From positions 1 to 33,255 of the forward strand of contig JAQUWF010000029.1 of the NCBI GenBank assembly GCA_028692975.1: 33,255 nucleotides of DNA, given 5' to 3'. The notes beneath the pieces are model-generated. The model worked only from the letters and a program-made list of their open reading frames with translations, did no database searches and had not been told where the DNA came from. Of this stretch, positions 25,850 through 33,255 are shown piece after piece. Both the position numbers and the translations under genes were made by a program. How positions within the stretch are numbered: position 1 is the stretch's first letter; each line of letters opens with the position of its first letter. This DNA is from Lachnospiraceae bacterium (GTDB lineage: Bacteria > Bacillota > Clostridia > Lachnospirales > Lachnospiraceae).

Positions 25850-26953
25850 CTACGTTTCAACGATAATAAGAGGAATTATCATCTCATCTTCAGTAAGTCC
25901 GGCATGCGCACCTTTAAAATATTTTGCTTCCGCTACTGTATTATAAATAGACAGATCATCCACTGCTATGGCTAAATAATCCCCAATCATGTCAGGGAAG
26001 GCAGAATGGGGGCTTCCATCCCCAAATATTTTTTCTTTGATAACTTTTTCCTTATCCCACAGGATAAATTTGTTTCCGAATTCCTTTTTGAATTCGTTCT
26101 TAAACTGGTCTTTTCTATCTGCCTTTACGAAGAAATTTAAAGCTCTTGGTTCAATAGATGGCATACGAATAAGGCATTCCAATATTCTTGGATAATCAGT
26201 TAATGAAACACCTTTCGAATTAATATGTCCATGATCGGCCGTAATGATAAGCAGGGTATCATCAAGTTCATTTGTCAATAATTCGATTTGTCTTTCTACA
26301 TCACGCAAGGTCTTGCGTGATGTATTCGTATAACAACCGTCCTTATGCATAATGGAGTCTGGTTCATTCCAATAACTATATATATATTTTCGTTCAGGTA
26401 GCTTACACAATTTTTTGATGCGGTCACTAATTTTTTTAAAAGAATTCGGATATGGTTCTACAAATGGTGAGACATTATATGCGCAGCCCCCTGCATTTAT
26501 TATCTTTGTAATAATGTTCTCATATCCATAATATTTCCAAGCAACATTGTAATTGGCTGCTTGTTTTTCTGTACCTTGATCCACATTAAAAAATACAGTC
26601 ACATTTTTATCAATCTGAGGATAATAACAATCCCAGCCTAACCATCCATGTTCATTTGGTACAAGCCCATTTGCTACGGATGTAGTTGCTGCAACTGTTG
26701 TCGGTGGAAAAACAGAACAATATGTTCCGACAAGATGGGTATTTAGAAATCCATCCGTTTCAAGATTTTTTTCCATAATAGATTTTCCCATTCCATCCAA
26801 GAGTATTACAACAATGTTCTGATAATCGTTCTGCATATATGTATCTAACATTTGCAATGAGGTTCCGTTTTGCTCTAAGTTCCATTTTGCAAGAATGGAA
26901 TTAGCCAGATTGGCTATACAATTCTCATATTCAGGTTTTTTTATTTTATTCAT
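25850..26953 (-). CDS. Alkaline-phosphatase-superfamily phosphodiesterase/phosphatase-like hydrolase
   Basis: This 367-aa protein has the metal-binding plan of the alkaline phosphatase/nucleotide pyrophosphatase superfamily. Asp53 lies in VILLDGMGKS, with a Thr nucleophile candidate at 85-86 in VFPPTTVAATTS. Further ligands are Asp198 and His202 in EPDSIMHKDG, Asp239/His240 in TADHGH, and a C-terminal His in GAHAGLTEDEM. There is no signal peptide, so it is likely cytoplasmic. AAGGAGA gives a good start at 26953. The gene is visibly more AT-rich than its neighbours: bases 26401-26460 contain 18 G+C of 60, against 34 of 60 at 25501-25560. It interrupts two sugar blocks, so it may be a transferred single gene. 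Substrate unknown; nucleotide or phosphonate esters are possible. Confidence 0.85.
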   Translation of the reverse strand: MNKIKKPEYENCIANLANSILAKWNLEQNGTSLQMLDTYMQNDYQNIVVILLDGMGKSIMEKNLETDGFLNTHLVGTYCSVFPPTTVAATTSVANGLVPNEHGWLGWDCYYPQIDKNVTVFFNVDQGTEKQAANYNVAWKYYGYENIITKIINAGGCAYNVSPFVEPYPNSFKKISDRIKKLCKLPERKYIYSYWNEPDSIMHKDGCYTNTSRKTLRDVERQIELLTNELDDTLLIITADHGHINSKGVSLTDYPRILECLIRMPSIEPRALNFFVKADRKDQFKNEFKKEFGNKFILWDKEKVIKEKIFGDGSPHSAFPDMIGDYLAIAVDDLSIYNTVAEAKYFKGAHAGLTEDEMIIPLIIVET

Positions 26954-27140
26954 TTTTCCGCAATCTCCTTCTACTGATCAAAGAAACTTTGCCTCTATTG
27001 TCTTAGCCATTTTCTCATATACTCAATTATTTTATCATTCCTTATCAAAGAATTTTACTAAAATCACCTTTTCCATATCCAACGGACACTTAGGCTATAT
27101 TGGCATTCTCAGATTTCGGTTTATTAAATTTCGTCTATGC

Positions 27141-27171
27141 AAAAACTACTCAGAAAATCCGAGTAGTTTTT
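27141..27171 (-). terminator. Terminator of the uxaAB operon (bidirectional shape)
   Basis: AAAAACTACTC (27141-27151) pairs perfectly with GAGTAGTTTTT (27161-27171) around a 9-base loop, 29 bases after the uxaB stop on the minus strand. A/T tracts on both sides let it work in either direction. Confidence 0.88.
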
Positions 27172-27199
27172 TGATGCATGGTGCTTTAAATTGGAGAAA

Positions 27200-28684
27200 T
27201 TACAAACAATGCTTCATCACTTCATAAGTACCTTTTTCTTCAATCATCTGAAGATAGTTTGCAACGGATGCTTCAAAATCCGGGATGGCGGATAAATCTT
27301 CGCCCCAGAAGTCGGTATTGGAGCAAACGGCATGTGCCAGTTCTTTTGTAGTGTCGTCTTTATGTGCCTGGTAGAATTCAAGTATTGCCTGATCGTCTTT
27401 TACCGTATATTCCTGGGTACCGCGAAGGGCAACAAGGCCTCCTTCTTCCAGACGGATTCCTCTGTAAAATGCGATGTAAAAAGCAAAGGAAGCGGTTATA
27501 CATGCAGGAAGTTTCTGGAATTTCTCTACATAGCCTTTTAAGGACGGCAATACACGTGCTTTCCATTTTGAGGTGGAGTTGAGGGAGATTGCCAGTAATG
27601 CATGATCAATAAATGGATTCTTAAAACGTTCGGTTACGGAAGATGCAAAGCCTTCTAATTCGTCCTGCGGTAAGGTTAAGGTAGGGATGATTTCATCGTA
27701 TATGGTTTTGTTCATAAATCCTTGGATTACGTCGTCTTCCATGCAGTTGCGAACGATGTCCTGACCGGCCAGATAAGCACCGAGCACCATGGAGGTATGT
27801 GCGCCATTTAAGATACGAACCTTACGCTGTTTATATGGTTTGTGATTGTCTGTAATTAATACAGGAAGTCCCGCTTTTTCAAAAGGAAGTTCTGTCTTTA
27901 GACTTTCCGGACCTTCGATTACCCAGAAGCCAAATACTTCACCTGTGTCAATTAAGTTATCTACATAACCATTGGCTTCGCAAATGGCAGGGGCTTCCGC
28001 TCTTGGGTAGCCGGTTACAATACGGTCAACTAAAGTGGAGCAGAAGATATTTTCTTTTGCGATCCATTCTTTGAAATCTGCACCAAGTTCCCATAAATCG
28101 GCATACTGCAGTACACATTTTTCTAATTCTTTTCCATTGTTATCAATCAATTCGCAGGAAAGTATGACAAATCCTTTGCCTTTTTCACTGCCAAAATTCT
28201 TGAAGCGTTCATACATAAACTGTGTCAGTTTACCGGGATAGCTGTTTGCAGGTGTATCGGTAAATTGACAGCTTGGATCATAGGCAATACCGGCTTCTGT
28301 GGTGTTGCATGCAATAAAACGCAGGTCTGGATTCTTCGCACAGGCAAGAAGTGCACCAAAATCCTCATAAGGATTTAAGCATCTGCTGACGCAGGATATA
28401 ATTCGCTTGTCATTTACTTTCTGACCATTTTCGAATCCACGCAGGTAGAGCGTATAAAGCCCCTCCTGATCATTGATCATGTCAGCAAGTCCGGGTGCGA
28501 TTGGCTGGCAGAGAACAACTTTAGAGTTGAATCCTGCTTTTTCATTCATGATGTCGATAAAGTAGTCCACAAAGGCCCGCAGGAAATTGCCTTCACCGAA
28601 TTGCAGTACACGTTCAGGTGCGTTTTCTAATAAATAACCATTATAATTTTGTTCTCTTAATGTTTCATAACTAAGTTTTTTCAT
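27200..28684 (-). CDS. uxaB: Tagaturonate reductase (altronate oxidoreductase)
   Basis: This 494-aa mannitol-dehydrogenase-family enzyme reduces D-tagaturonate to D-altronate with NADH in galacturonate breakdown. The N-terminal nucleotide-binding signature RVLQFGEGNFLRAFVDYFID (25-44) and the family block KVRILNGAHTSMVLGAYLAG (quoted as a region, about 290-310) are clear. Length fits UxaB (about 480-500). The start at 28684 follows AAGGAAGG. It lies 25 bases downstream of uxaA, and the two are one transcription unit ending at the hairpin at 27141-27171. Fructuronate reductase (UxuB) belongs to the same superfamily, but pairing with uxaA and uxaC favours UxaB. Confidence 0.95.
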   Translation of the reverse strand: MKKLSYETLREQNYNGYLLENAPERVLQFGEGNFLRAFVDYFIDIMNEKAGFNSKVVLCQPIAPGLADMINDQEGLYTLYLRGFENGQKVNDKRIISCVSRCLNPYEDFGALLACAKNPDLRFIACNTTEAGIAYDPSCQFTDTPANSYPGKLTQFMYERFKNFGSEKGKGFVILSCELIDNNGKELEKCVLQYADLWELGADFKEWIAKENIFCSTLVDRIVTGYPRAEAPAICEANGYVDNLIDTGEVFGFWVIEGPESLKTELPFEKAGLPVLITDNHKPYKQRKVRILNGAHTSMVLGAYLAGQDIVRNCMEDDVIQGFMNKTIYDEIIPTLTLPQDELEGFASSVTERFKNPFIDHALLAISLNSTSKWKARVLPSLKGYVEKFQKLPACITASFAFYIAFYRGIRLEEGGLVALRGTQEYTVKDDQAILEFYQAHKDDTTKELAHAVCSNTDFWGEDLSAIPDFEASVANYLQMIEEKGTYEVMKHCL

Positions 28685-28709
28685 GATAAATTCCTTCCTT
28701 ATTTAAATG

Positions 28710-30191
28710 TTATAGTGTGACGCCCTGTTTCCATATGGCAAAGTCATGATAACCCGCTTTTTCTGCCTTGACTTTTTCGCCGGAAGCAACCGACAGAACA
28801 TAGGAAAAGAGTTGATTTGTTAGTTCCTTCTTAGAGGTATCTTCGACCATTTGTCCACAATTGAAATCAATCCAGTTATGCTTTTTTGTATCCAATGCAG
28901 AATTGGTGGAAATCTTAATGGTCGGAACGGGAGATGCAAATGGAGTTCCACGACCAGTCGTAAATAATACAATATGCGCACCGGAGGCTGCAAGGGCAGT
29001 AGAAGCAACCAGGTCATTTCCGGGAGCACTTAATAAATGAAGTCCTTTTCCGGTAATTGGTTCTGCATAGGAAAGTACGCCTTTTACCGGAGCACTTCCA
29101 GACTTTTGTGTGCAGCCAAGAGATTTATCCTCGAGTGTAGATATGCCGCCTTTTTTATTTCCAGGAGAAGGATTCTCATAAATGGTCTGATTGTGGGATG
29201 TAAAATAGTTCTTAAAGTCATTAATCAAATCTACGGTTTGGTTAAATACGACTTCATCCTCACAACGATTCATAAGGAGTGTCTCCGCACCGAACATCTC
29301 TGGCACTTCCGTTAATATGGTGGTACCGCCCTTGGCAATGAGCATATCAGAAAACGAACCTACGACTGGATTTGCTGTGATACCAGATAAGCCGTCAGAG
29401 CCTCCGCATTTCATACCGATGACAAGTTCCTTACAGCTGATGGGCTCGCGTTTGCAGGTTCCGGCATATTGAACCAGTTCTTCCAGGATACTCAGTGCGT
29501 CTGCAACTTCGTCTTCACAGTCCTGCGCGACCAGAAAGCGGACACGCTGCTCGTCGTAATCTCCGATGTGTTTTTTTAACTCATCAATATTGCAGTTTTC
29601 ACATCCAAGACCGAGCACAAGGACACCGCCGGCATTTGGATGATTCACAAGATCTGCCAGAATCTGTCTTGTATGATCCTGATCCTCCCCCATTTGTGAG
29701 CAGCCATAAGGATGTGGAAATGCAACAATTTCGTCAATGCTGCCAGAAATAAGGTGTTTTGCCTGACGTTCAATGGAGGTGGCAACATTATTGACGCATC
29801 CAACGGTAGGTATGATCCAGATTTCATTTCGCACACCGACTTTTCCGTTGTTTCTTCTATAGCCTTGAAAATAGACTTCCTCACTGGAGGGCAGGTCAGT
29901 TGGAATCTTGTCATAAGTATAGGTCAGCAAATCACCAAGTCCGGTCTTGATATTATGCGTATGTACCCATGCCCCTGCTGGAATTGTGACCTTGGCAATA
30001 CCAATGGGATTCCCGTATTTGATGATTTTCTCGCCGGCCTCTATCGTACGGAGAGCGAACTTATGTCCCTGGGGGATGTCCTCTAATAATGTGACAGACG
30101 TTCCGCAGACAGGAAGGATGCTGCCGGCTTGAAGTGGCTGCAGGGCAACTGCAACAAGGTCATTTGAATGGATCTTAATAGAATTCTGCAT
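28710..30191 (-). CDS. uxaA: Altronate dehydratase
   Basis: This 493-aa enzyme dehydrates D-altronate to 2-keto-3-deoxy-D-gluconate and needs iron. The N-terminal SAF domain (about 10-95) ends with AGAWVHTHNIKTGLGD. The catalytic UxaA part includes GYRRNNGKVGVRNEIW, PHPYGCSQMGEDQDHT, GLGCENCN and MKCGGSDGLSGITANP, with Cys residues that may bind metal. Length equals the E. coli protein (495). AAAGGGA precedes the start at 30191. It is the first gene of the operon, and a perfect operator palindrome abuts its -10 box, so it should be tightly repressed by the divergent LacI-type protein. KDG kinase and aldolase, the next steps, are not in the window. Confidence 0.96.
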   Translation of the reverse strand: MQNSIKIHSNDLVAVALQPLQAGSILPVCGTSVTLLEDIPQGHKFALRTIEAGEKIIKYGNPIGIAKVTIPAGAWVHTHNIKTGLGDLLTYTYDKIPTDLPSSEEVYFQGYRRNNGKVGVRNEIWIIPTVGCVNNVATSIERQAKHLISGSIDEIVAFPHPYGCSQMGEDQDHTRQILADLVNHPNAGGVLVLGLGCENCNIDELKKHIGDYDEQRVRFLVAQDCEDEVADALSILEELVQYAGTCKREPISCKELVIGMKCGGSDGLSGITANPVVGSFSDMLIAKGGTTILTEVPEMFGAETLLMNRCEDEVVFNQTVDLINDFKNYFTSHNQTIYENPSPGNKKGGISTLEDKSLGCTQKSGSAPVKGVLSYAEPITGKGLHLLSAPGNDLVASTALAASGAHIVLFTTGRGTPFASPVPTIKISTNSALDTKKHNWIDFNCGQMVEDTSKKELTNQLFSYVLSVASGEKVKAEKAGYHDFAIWKQGVTL

Positions 30192-30215
30192 ACAATATCC
30201 CTTTCTTTTTCAAAA

Positions 30216-30229
30216 TGTAAGTGCTTACA
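30216..30229. promoter_or_regulatory. LacI-type operator O1 at the uxaA promoter
   Basis: TGTAAG-TG-CTTACA has perfect 6-bp arms. It lies immediately downstream of the minus-strand TATAAT (30230-30235), where bound repressor would block RNA polymerase. The sequence recurs, with changes, at 30324 and 30413. Confidence 0.8.
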
Positions 30230-30261
30230 ATTATAGTACGACAATTTAATAAAATAGTCAA
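30230..30261 (-). promoter_or_regulatory. Promoter of uxaA-uxaB
   Basis: On the minus strand, TTGACT (30261-30256) is followed at 17 bases by TACTAT and at 20 bases by a perfect TATAAT (30235-30230). The exact -10 register is unsettled. The promoter runs into operator O1. Confidence 0.6.
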
Positions 30262-30280
30262 CTGAAAATTAAATAAAATC

Positions 30281-30309
30281 TTGATTTATAGTTATATATG
30301 CTATATAAT
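30281..30309 (+). promoter_or_regulatory. Promoter of lacI-uxaC
   Basis: TTGATT (30281-30286) and TATAAT (30304-30309) are spaced by exactly 17 bases. Transcription should begin near 30316, leaving operator O2 just inside the transcript and a leader of about 135 bases. Confidence 0.75.
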
Positions 30310-30323
30310 GAAAAACATAGAAA

Positions 30324-30337
30324 TGTAAATGCTTACA
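30324..30337. promoter_or_regulatory. LacI-type operator O2 downstream of the lacI promoter
   Basis: TGTAAATGCTTACA differs from O1 at one base and is flanked by A and T that extend the dyad to 16 bases. Placed about 15 bases after the -10 box, it would make lacI-uxaC autoregulated. Confidence 0.75.
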
Positions 30338-30412
30338 TAAACAGAGAAAATAGCAATGCGAAACGTGTATAAAATCAAGGGTTTATGGACTATGAGTCGT
30401 AATCCGATTCGT

Positions 30413-30426
30413 TGTAAGTGCTGATA
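30413..30426. promoter_or_regulatory. Degenerate third operator-like site O3 in the lacI leader
   Basis: TGTAAGTGCTGATA matches O1 at 12 of 14 positions; the left half-site is perfect. It lies 27 bases before the lacI start codon and could act as an auxiliary site, possibly by looping with O1 or O2. Confidence 0.45.
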
Positions 30427-30452
30427 GGGCAACCTGGAGAATGGAGGGATCT

Positions 30453-31466
30453 ATGAACATATATGATATTTCGAAAAAAGCGGGTGTATCCATTGCAACT
30501 GTTTCGAGAGTACTCAATGGAAATACGAATGTCAGTGAAAAAACAAGAAAAAAGGTAGAGGCTGTTATGGAGGAAACAGGGTACACCCCCAATGTCTTTG
30601 CCAGGGGACTGGGACTTGACTCCATGAAGACGATCGGTATCCTGTGTGCGGATTCTTCCGATAGTTTTCTTGCTTCTGCGATTTATTATATAGAACAGGA
30701 ATTACGGCAATTTCATTATGACGTTATTTTGTGCTGCACAGGCTATGAATTAAGTACCAAGCAGAAATATTTAGAATTACTTTTATCCAAAAGAGTGGAT
30801 GCAGTTATTTTAGTCGGCTCTAATTTTGTAGAACAAAGTAAGGCGAAAAATAAGTATATTATAGAAGCGGCAAAAAGGGTTCCCGTTATTATCTTAAATG
30901 GACATTTGGATGCAGCCAATATATACAGTTCTATGTGTGATGATGCAGACGCAATGTATAAGGTGACAAAGAATTTCCTGAATCACGGAAAGAGGAAAAT
31001 CCTCTATTTATATAGAAGCTTATCTTATAGTGGACTAAAAAAACTCGAAGGATTTAAGAAGGCTTTTGAAGAACAGGGGATACCGCTGGAGGAGGAGCAG
31101 ATTTGCTTATTTAATGGAACGATTGAAGAGACAAGGAACATGCTGATGGAAGTCTATAAAAAGGGAAAACGCTATGAGGCAATTCTTACATCGGATGATG
31201 AGCTTGCAATCGGTGCAATAAAGTTTGCGAAGGCATGTCACCTGGCGATTCCGGAAGAATTATCCATTGTAGGATACAACAATTCAAAACTGGGAATCTG
31301 CTGTGAACCGGAGCTTACCACAGTCGATAATAAATTAGTTTTTTCCTGCATGAATGCGGTTACAACTTTAATGAATGTATTAAATGGAAGCGAAGTCCCG
31401 GCTAAGACCATGATTTCTGCTGATGTTAAGATAAGAAATACAACTAATGTAAGTTTTGACAATTAA
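30453..31466 (+). CDS. LacI-family transcriptional regulator of hexuronate genes
   Basis: This 337-aa repressor-type protein starts with a LacI helix-turn-helix and hinge (MNIYDISKKAGVSIATVSRV, then NVSEKTRKKVEAVMEETGY). A periplasmic-binding-protein-like effector domain follows from about 60. ATG 30453 is chosen because GGAGGG lies just before it; the in-frame ATG at 30441 overlaps that ribosome site. Its gene sits between divergent uxaAB and downstream uxaC, and three palindromes in the intergenic region fit its binding mode. So it most likely represses both units and responds to a hexuronate or pathway intermediate, which is inference. Its role matches E. coli ExuR/UxuR, but those are GntR-family proteins, so the symbol is left blank. 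Confidence 0.93.
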   Translation: MNIYDISKKAGVSIATVSRVLNGNTNVSEKTRKKVEAVMEETGYTPNVFARGLGLDSMKTIGILCADSSDSFLASAIYYIEQELRQFHYDVILCCTGYELSTKQKYLELLLSKRVDAVILVGSNFVEQSKAKNKYIIEAAKRVPVIILNGHLDAANIYSSMCDDADAMYKVTKNFLNHGKRKILYLYRSLSYSGLKKLEGFKKAFEEQGIPLEEEQICLFNGTIEETRNMLMEVYKKGKRYEAILTSDDELAIGAIKFAKACHLAIPEELSIVGYNNSKLGICCEPELTTVDNKLVFSCMNAVTTLMNVLNGSEVPAKTMISADVKIRNTTNVSFDN

Positions 31467-31481
31467 AGGAGGATTTAACAA

Positions 31482-32888
31482 ATGAAACAATTTATGGACG
31501 AGGATTTTTTACTTTCTACACCGACGGCGAAGAAACTCTATCATGAGTATGCCGAAACAATGCCAATTCTGGATTACCATTGCCACATCAACCCGAGAGA
31601 GATTGCCGAGGACAGGAAGTTTGAGAATATTACACAGGTATGGCTGGGAGGGGATCACTATAAGTGGCGCCAGATGCGTTCCAATGGTATTGATGAGTAT
31701 TATATAACAGGGGAAGCGTCCGATAGGGAGAAATTTCAAAAGTGGGCGGAGACATTGGAAAAGGCAATTGGCAATCCTCTGTACCACTGGAGTCACTTAG
31801 AATTACAGAAGTATTTTGGTTATACAGGTTACCTGAATGGTGAAACAGCACAAGAAGTATGGGATCTATGCAATGCAAAACTACAGGAGGACGGAATGAC
31901 GGTCAGGAATCTGATCAAGCAGTCGGATGTAACTTTGATCTGTACGACAGATGATCCGATAGATTCACTAAAATGGCATAAGGAGATAGCAGAGGATGCT
32001 GCATTTGCGGTACAGGTCTTACCAGCATGGCGGCCGGATAAGGCAATGAATCTGGAAAGTCCAGAGTATCTGGAGTATATCAGGACATTAAGTGAAGTCA
32101 GTCATGTTGAAATAAAAAGCTTTGCTGATTTACAAAAAGCCTTAAAGGAAAGAATGGATTTCTTTGCGTCTTGTGGATGCAGTGTATCGGATCATGCGTT
32201 GGAATATGTGATGTATGCACCTGCTTCGGAGGAAGAAATAGAGTCCATTTTTGCAAAACGGTTGGCGGGAAAAGAAATCTCAAGAACAGAAGAATTGAAA
32301 TTTAAGACAGCATTTATGATTTCTGTTGGGAAAGAATACCACAGGAGAAACTGGGTCATGCAGCTGCATTATGGCTGTAAGCGCAATAACAACGATTTGC
32401 TGTACGCAAAGCTAGGACCAGACACGGGATATGATTGCATCAATAATTATGCCCCATCTGCCCAGATGGCTGATTTTTTGAATGCGCTCAATACAACAGA
32501 TGAATTGCCAAAGACGATTCTCTATTCGCTGAATCCAAACGACGATGCTTCCATAGGATCTATTATCGGATGTTTCCAGGATGCAACGATGGCAGGAAAG
32601 GTGCAGCAGGGGTCGGCATGGTGGTTTAATGACAATAAGAGTGGCATGATAGCGCAGATGACATCACTTGCCAATCTTGGTTTGCTTGGTAACTTTAATG
32701 GAATGCTGACGGATTCCAGAAGTTTCTTATCCTATACGAGACATGAGTATTTTAGAAGAATCTTATGTGAACTTATAGGGGGCTGGGTCGAAAACGGAGA
32801 ATATCCAGAGGACTATAAGGCATTGGAGAAGATTATTAAGGGGATTTCTTATAATAACGCGGTGAACTATTTTGGGTTTTCCGTTTAG
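31482..32888 (+). CDS. uxaC: Glucuronate/galacturonate isomerase
   Basis: This 468-aa amidohydrolase-superfamily isomerase converts D-galacturonate to D-tagaturonate and D-glucuronate to D-fructuronate. The metal-binding motif with His33 and His35 lies in ILDYHCHINP. Other family blocks include GGDHYKWRQMRSNGI, ICTTDDPIDSLKWH, MQLHYGCKRNNN and a C-terminal DSRSFLSYTRHEYFRR. Length matches E. coli UxaC (470). It follows lacI by 15 bases with AAGGAGGA as ribosome site, so the two share a transcript. Together with UxaB and UxaA it completes galacturonate conversion to 2-keto-3-deoxygluconate. No UxuA/UxuB pair for fructuronate is present here. Confidence 0.97.
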   Translation: MKQFMDEDFLLSTPTAKKLYHEYAETMPILDYHCHINPREIAEDRKFENITQVWLGGDHYKWRQMRSNGIDEYYITGEASDREKFQKWAETLEKAIGNPLYHWSHLELQKYFGYTGYLNGETAQEVWDLCNAKLQEDGMTVRNLIKQSDVTLICTTDDPIDSLKWHKEIAEDAAFAVQVLPAWRPDKAMNLESPEYLEYIRTLSEVSHVEIKSFADLQKALKERMDFFASCGCSVSDHALEYVMYAPASEEEIESIFAKRLAGKEISRTEELKFKTAFMISVGKEYHRRNWVMQLHYGCKRNNNDLLYAKLGPDTGYDCINNYAPSAQMADFLNALNTTDELPKTILYSLNPNDDASIGSIIGCFQDATMAGKVQQGSAWWFNDNKSGMIAQMTSLANLGLLGNFNGMLTDSRSFLSYTRHEYFRRILCELIGGWVENGEYPEDYKALEKIIKGISYNNAVNYFGFSV

Positions 32889-32892
32889 TCGT

Positions 32893-32936
32893 AAAGCAAG
32901 GCATGCAAAGTACTTTTTGCATGCCTTGTTTTGTGC
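32893..32936 (+). terminator. Terminator after uxaC
   Basis: A 13-bp perfect stem (CAAGGCATGCAAA 32897-32909 with 32916-32928) closes a 6-base loop. It is flanked by AAAG and TTTTG tracts directly after the stop codon. Confidence 0.92.
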
Positions 32937-32982
32937 ATGTAAAAGCATTTTGATAGCTATTCGCACGTCTCTTAATTATGAT

Positions 32983-33034
32983 AAGTTCAGGTCAAGAGAA
33001 TCGAAATGGGGAAGGTGGTAACCATTTGGAACTT
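32983..33034 (+). other. Possible nested RNA stem in the non-coding right end
   Basis: AAGTTC (32983-32988) can pair with GAACTT (33029-33034), and inside it AAATGG (33004-33009) with CCATTT (33022-33027). I see no gene between 32889 and 33255; this and the following repeat array are the only structures noticed there. Chance pairing is possible. Confidence 0.3.
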
Positions 33035-33066
33035 CATAGTCAAACAAAGAGATCCTTTATTCAATA

Positions 33067-33255
33067 GCCCCGCGGGGCAGTTGGCAAAACAGGGGAAAGT
33101 ACGCTGCCTATTTCTGTTAAAAGACTGCTATAAATGGTCCCGCGGGGCATAGAGAAGAAAAATGAGTTGCGCTGCCCTGTATTTGCAAATATAATATGAA
33201 ATATACAGGCAATGGGGCAGTGGCAGAAAAATTCACATACCCTGCCCCGCTATTC
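33067..33255. repeat. Diverged 70-base-period hairpin array running off the right edge
   Basis: GGGGCA begins at 33074, 33144 and 33214, exactly 70 bases apart. In each unit a CTGCC(C) block lies about 22 bases downstream and can pair back with GGGGCAG. The clearest case is GGGGCAG 33214-33220 with CTGCCCC 33242-33248. The first two units share CCCGCGGGGCA (33069-33079, 33139-33149), the first inside the palindrome GCCCCGCGGGGC. Sequence between the blocks is poorly conserved. The array is non-coding and is cut by the window end. Confidence 0.6.

Noticed and set aside
26895-27227. Plus-strand open frame of 110 codons across the phosphatase/uxaB gap
   Set aside because: It overlaps two minus-strand gene ends and the terminator stem, has no good ribosome site, and its translation looks like random AT-rich sequence.
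33067-33255. CRISPR array
   Set aside because: The units are about 70 bases apart, but the repeated parts are short and diverged rather than near-identical repeats of about 28-37 bases, and no cas genes are present.

Overview
The window looks like a chromosomal segment of a low-to-moderate G+C Gram-positive anaerobe, most likely a gut-type Clostridia (Lachnospiraceae-like). The reasons are strong AGGAGG-type ribosome sites, T-tailed hairpin terminators, a YesM/LytS-type sensor kinase, AraC and LacI sugar regulators, and protein sequences of Clostridial style. I cannot name the genus from sequence alone. No rRNA, tRNA, transposase, integrase or CRISPR array was seen.

Layout. (1) 2-3490: two tandem hybrid histidine kinases. 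The first is cut by the left edge; the second has a periplasmic amino-acid-binding-like sensor and two receiver domains. (2) 3500-12022: a complete high-affinity potassium uptake locus, with an unknown 63-aa membrane protein, then kdpF, kdpA, kdpB and kdpC, a terminator, and kdpD-kdpE from their own extended -10 promoter. kdpF (29 aa) is easily missed. KdpA carries an acidic internally repeated insertion. (3) 12094-19926: an AraC regulator divergent from three glycosidase genes (GH78 rhamnosidase, GH42 beta-galactosidase, GH31). GH78 and GH42 are joined at a deletion-like junction that removes the GH78 C-terminal domain and the GH42 first strand. (4) 19936-25834: an orphan YesM-type kinase divergent from a sugar-type solute-binding protein and two UroD-superfamily proteins that carry the HxC...C zinc site of corrinoid-linked methyltransferases. 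No response regulator, permease or corrinoid protein is nearby. (5) 25850-26953: an AT-rich alkaline-phosphatase-superfamily gene. (6) 27141-32936: a hexuronate regulon, uxaB-uxaA divergent from lacI-uxaC, with three matching operator-like palindromes. (7) 32937-33255: non-coding, ending in a diverged, hairpin-forming array with a 70-base period that runs off the right edge.

How it fits together. Regions 3, 4 and 6 suggest foraging on plant glycans or glycosides: rhamnosidase, galactosidase and GH31 activity outside the core pathway, then galacturonate/glucuronate conversion to 2-keto-3-deoxygluconate by UxaC, UxaB and UxaA. The kinase/binding-protein/UroD-pair block is the part I least recognise as a described system. 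One possibility, which is inference only, is sensing and demethylating an O-methylated plant compound. The Kdp locus is a housekeeping stress system unrelated to the sugar genes.
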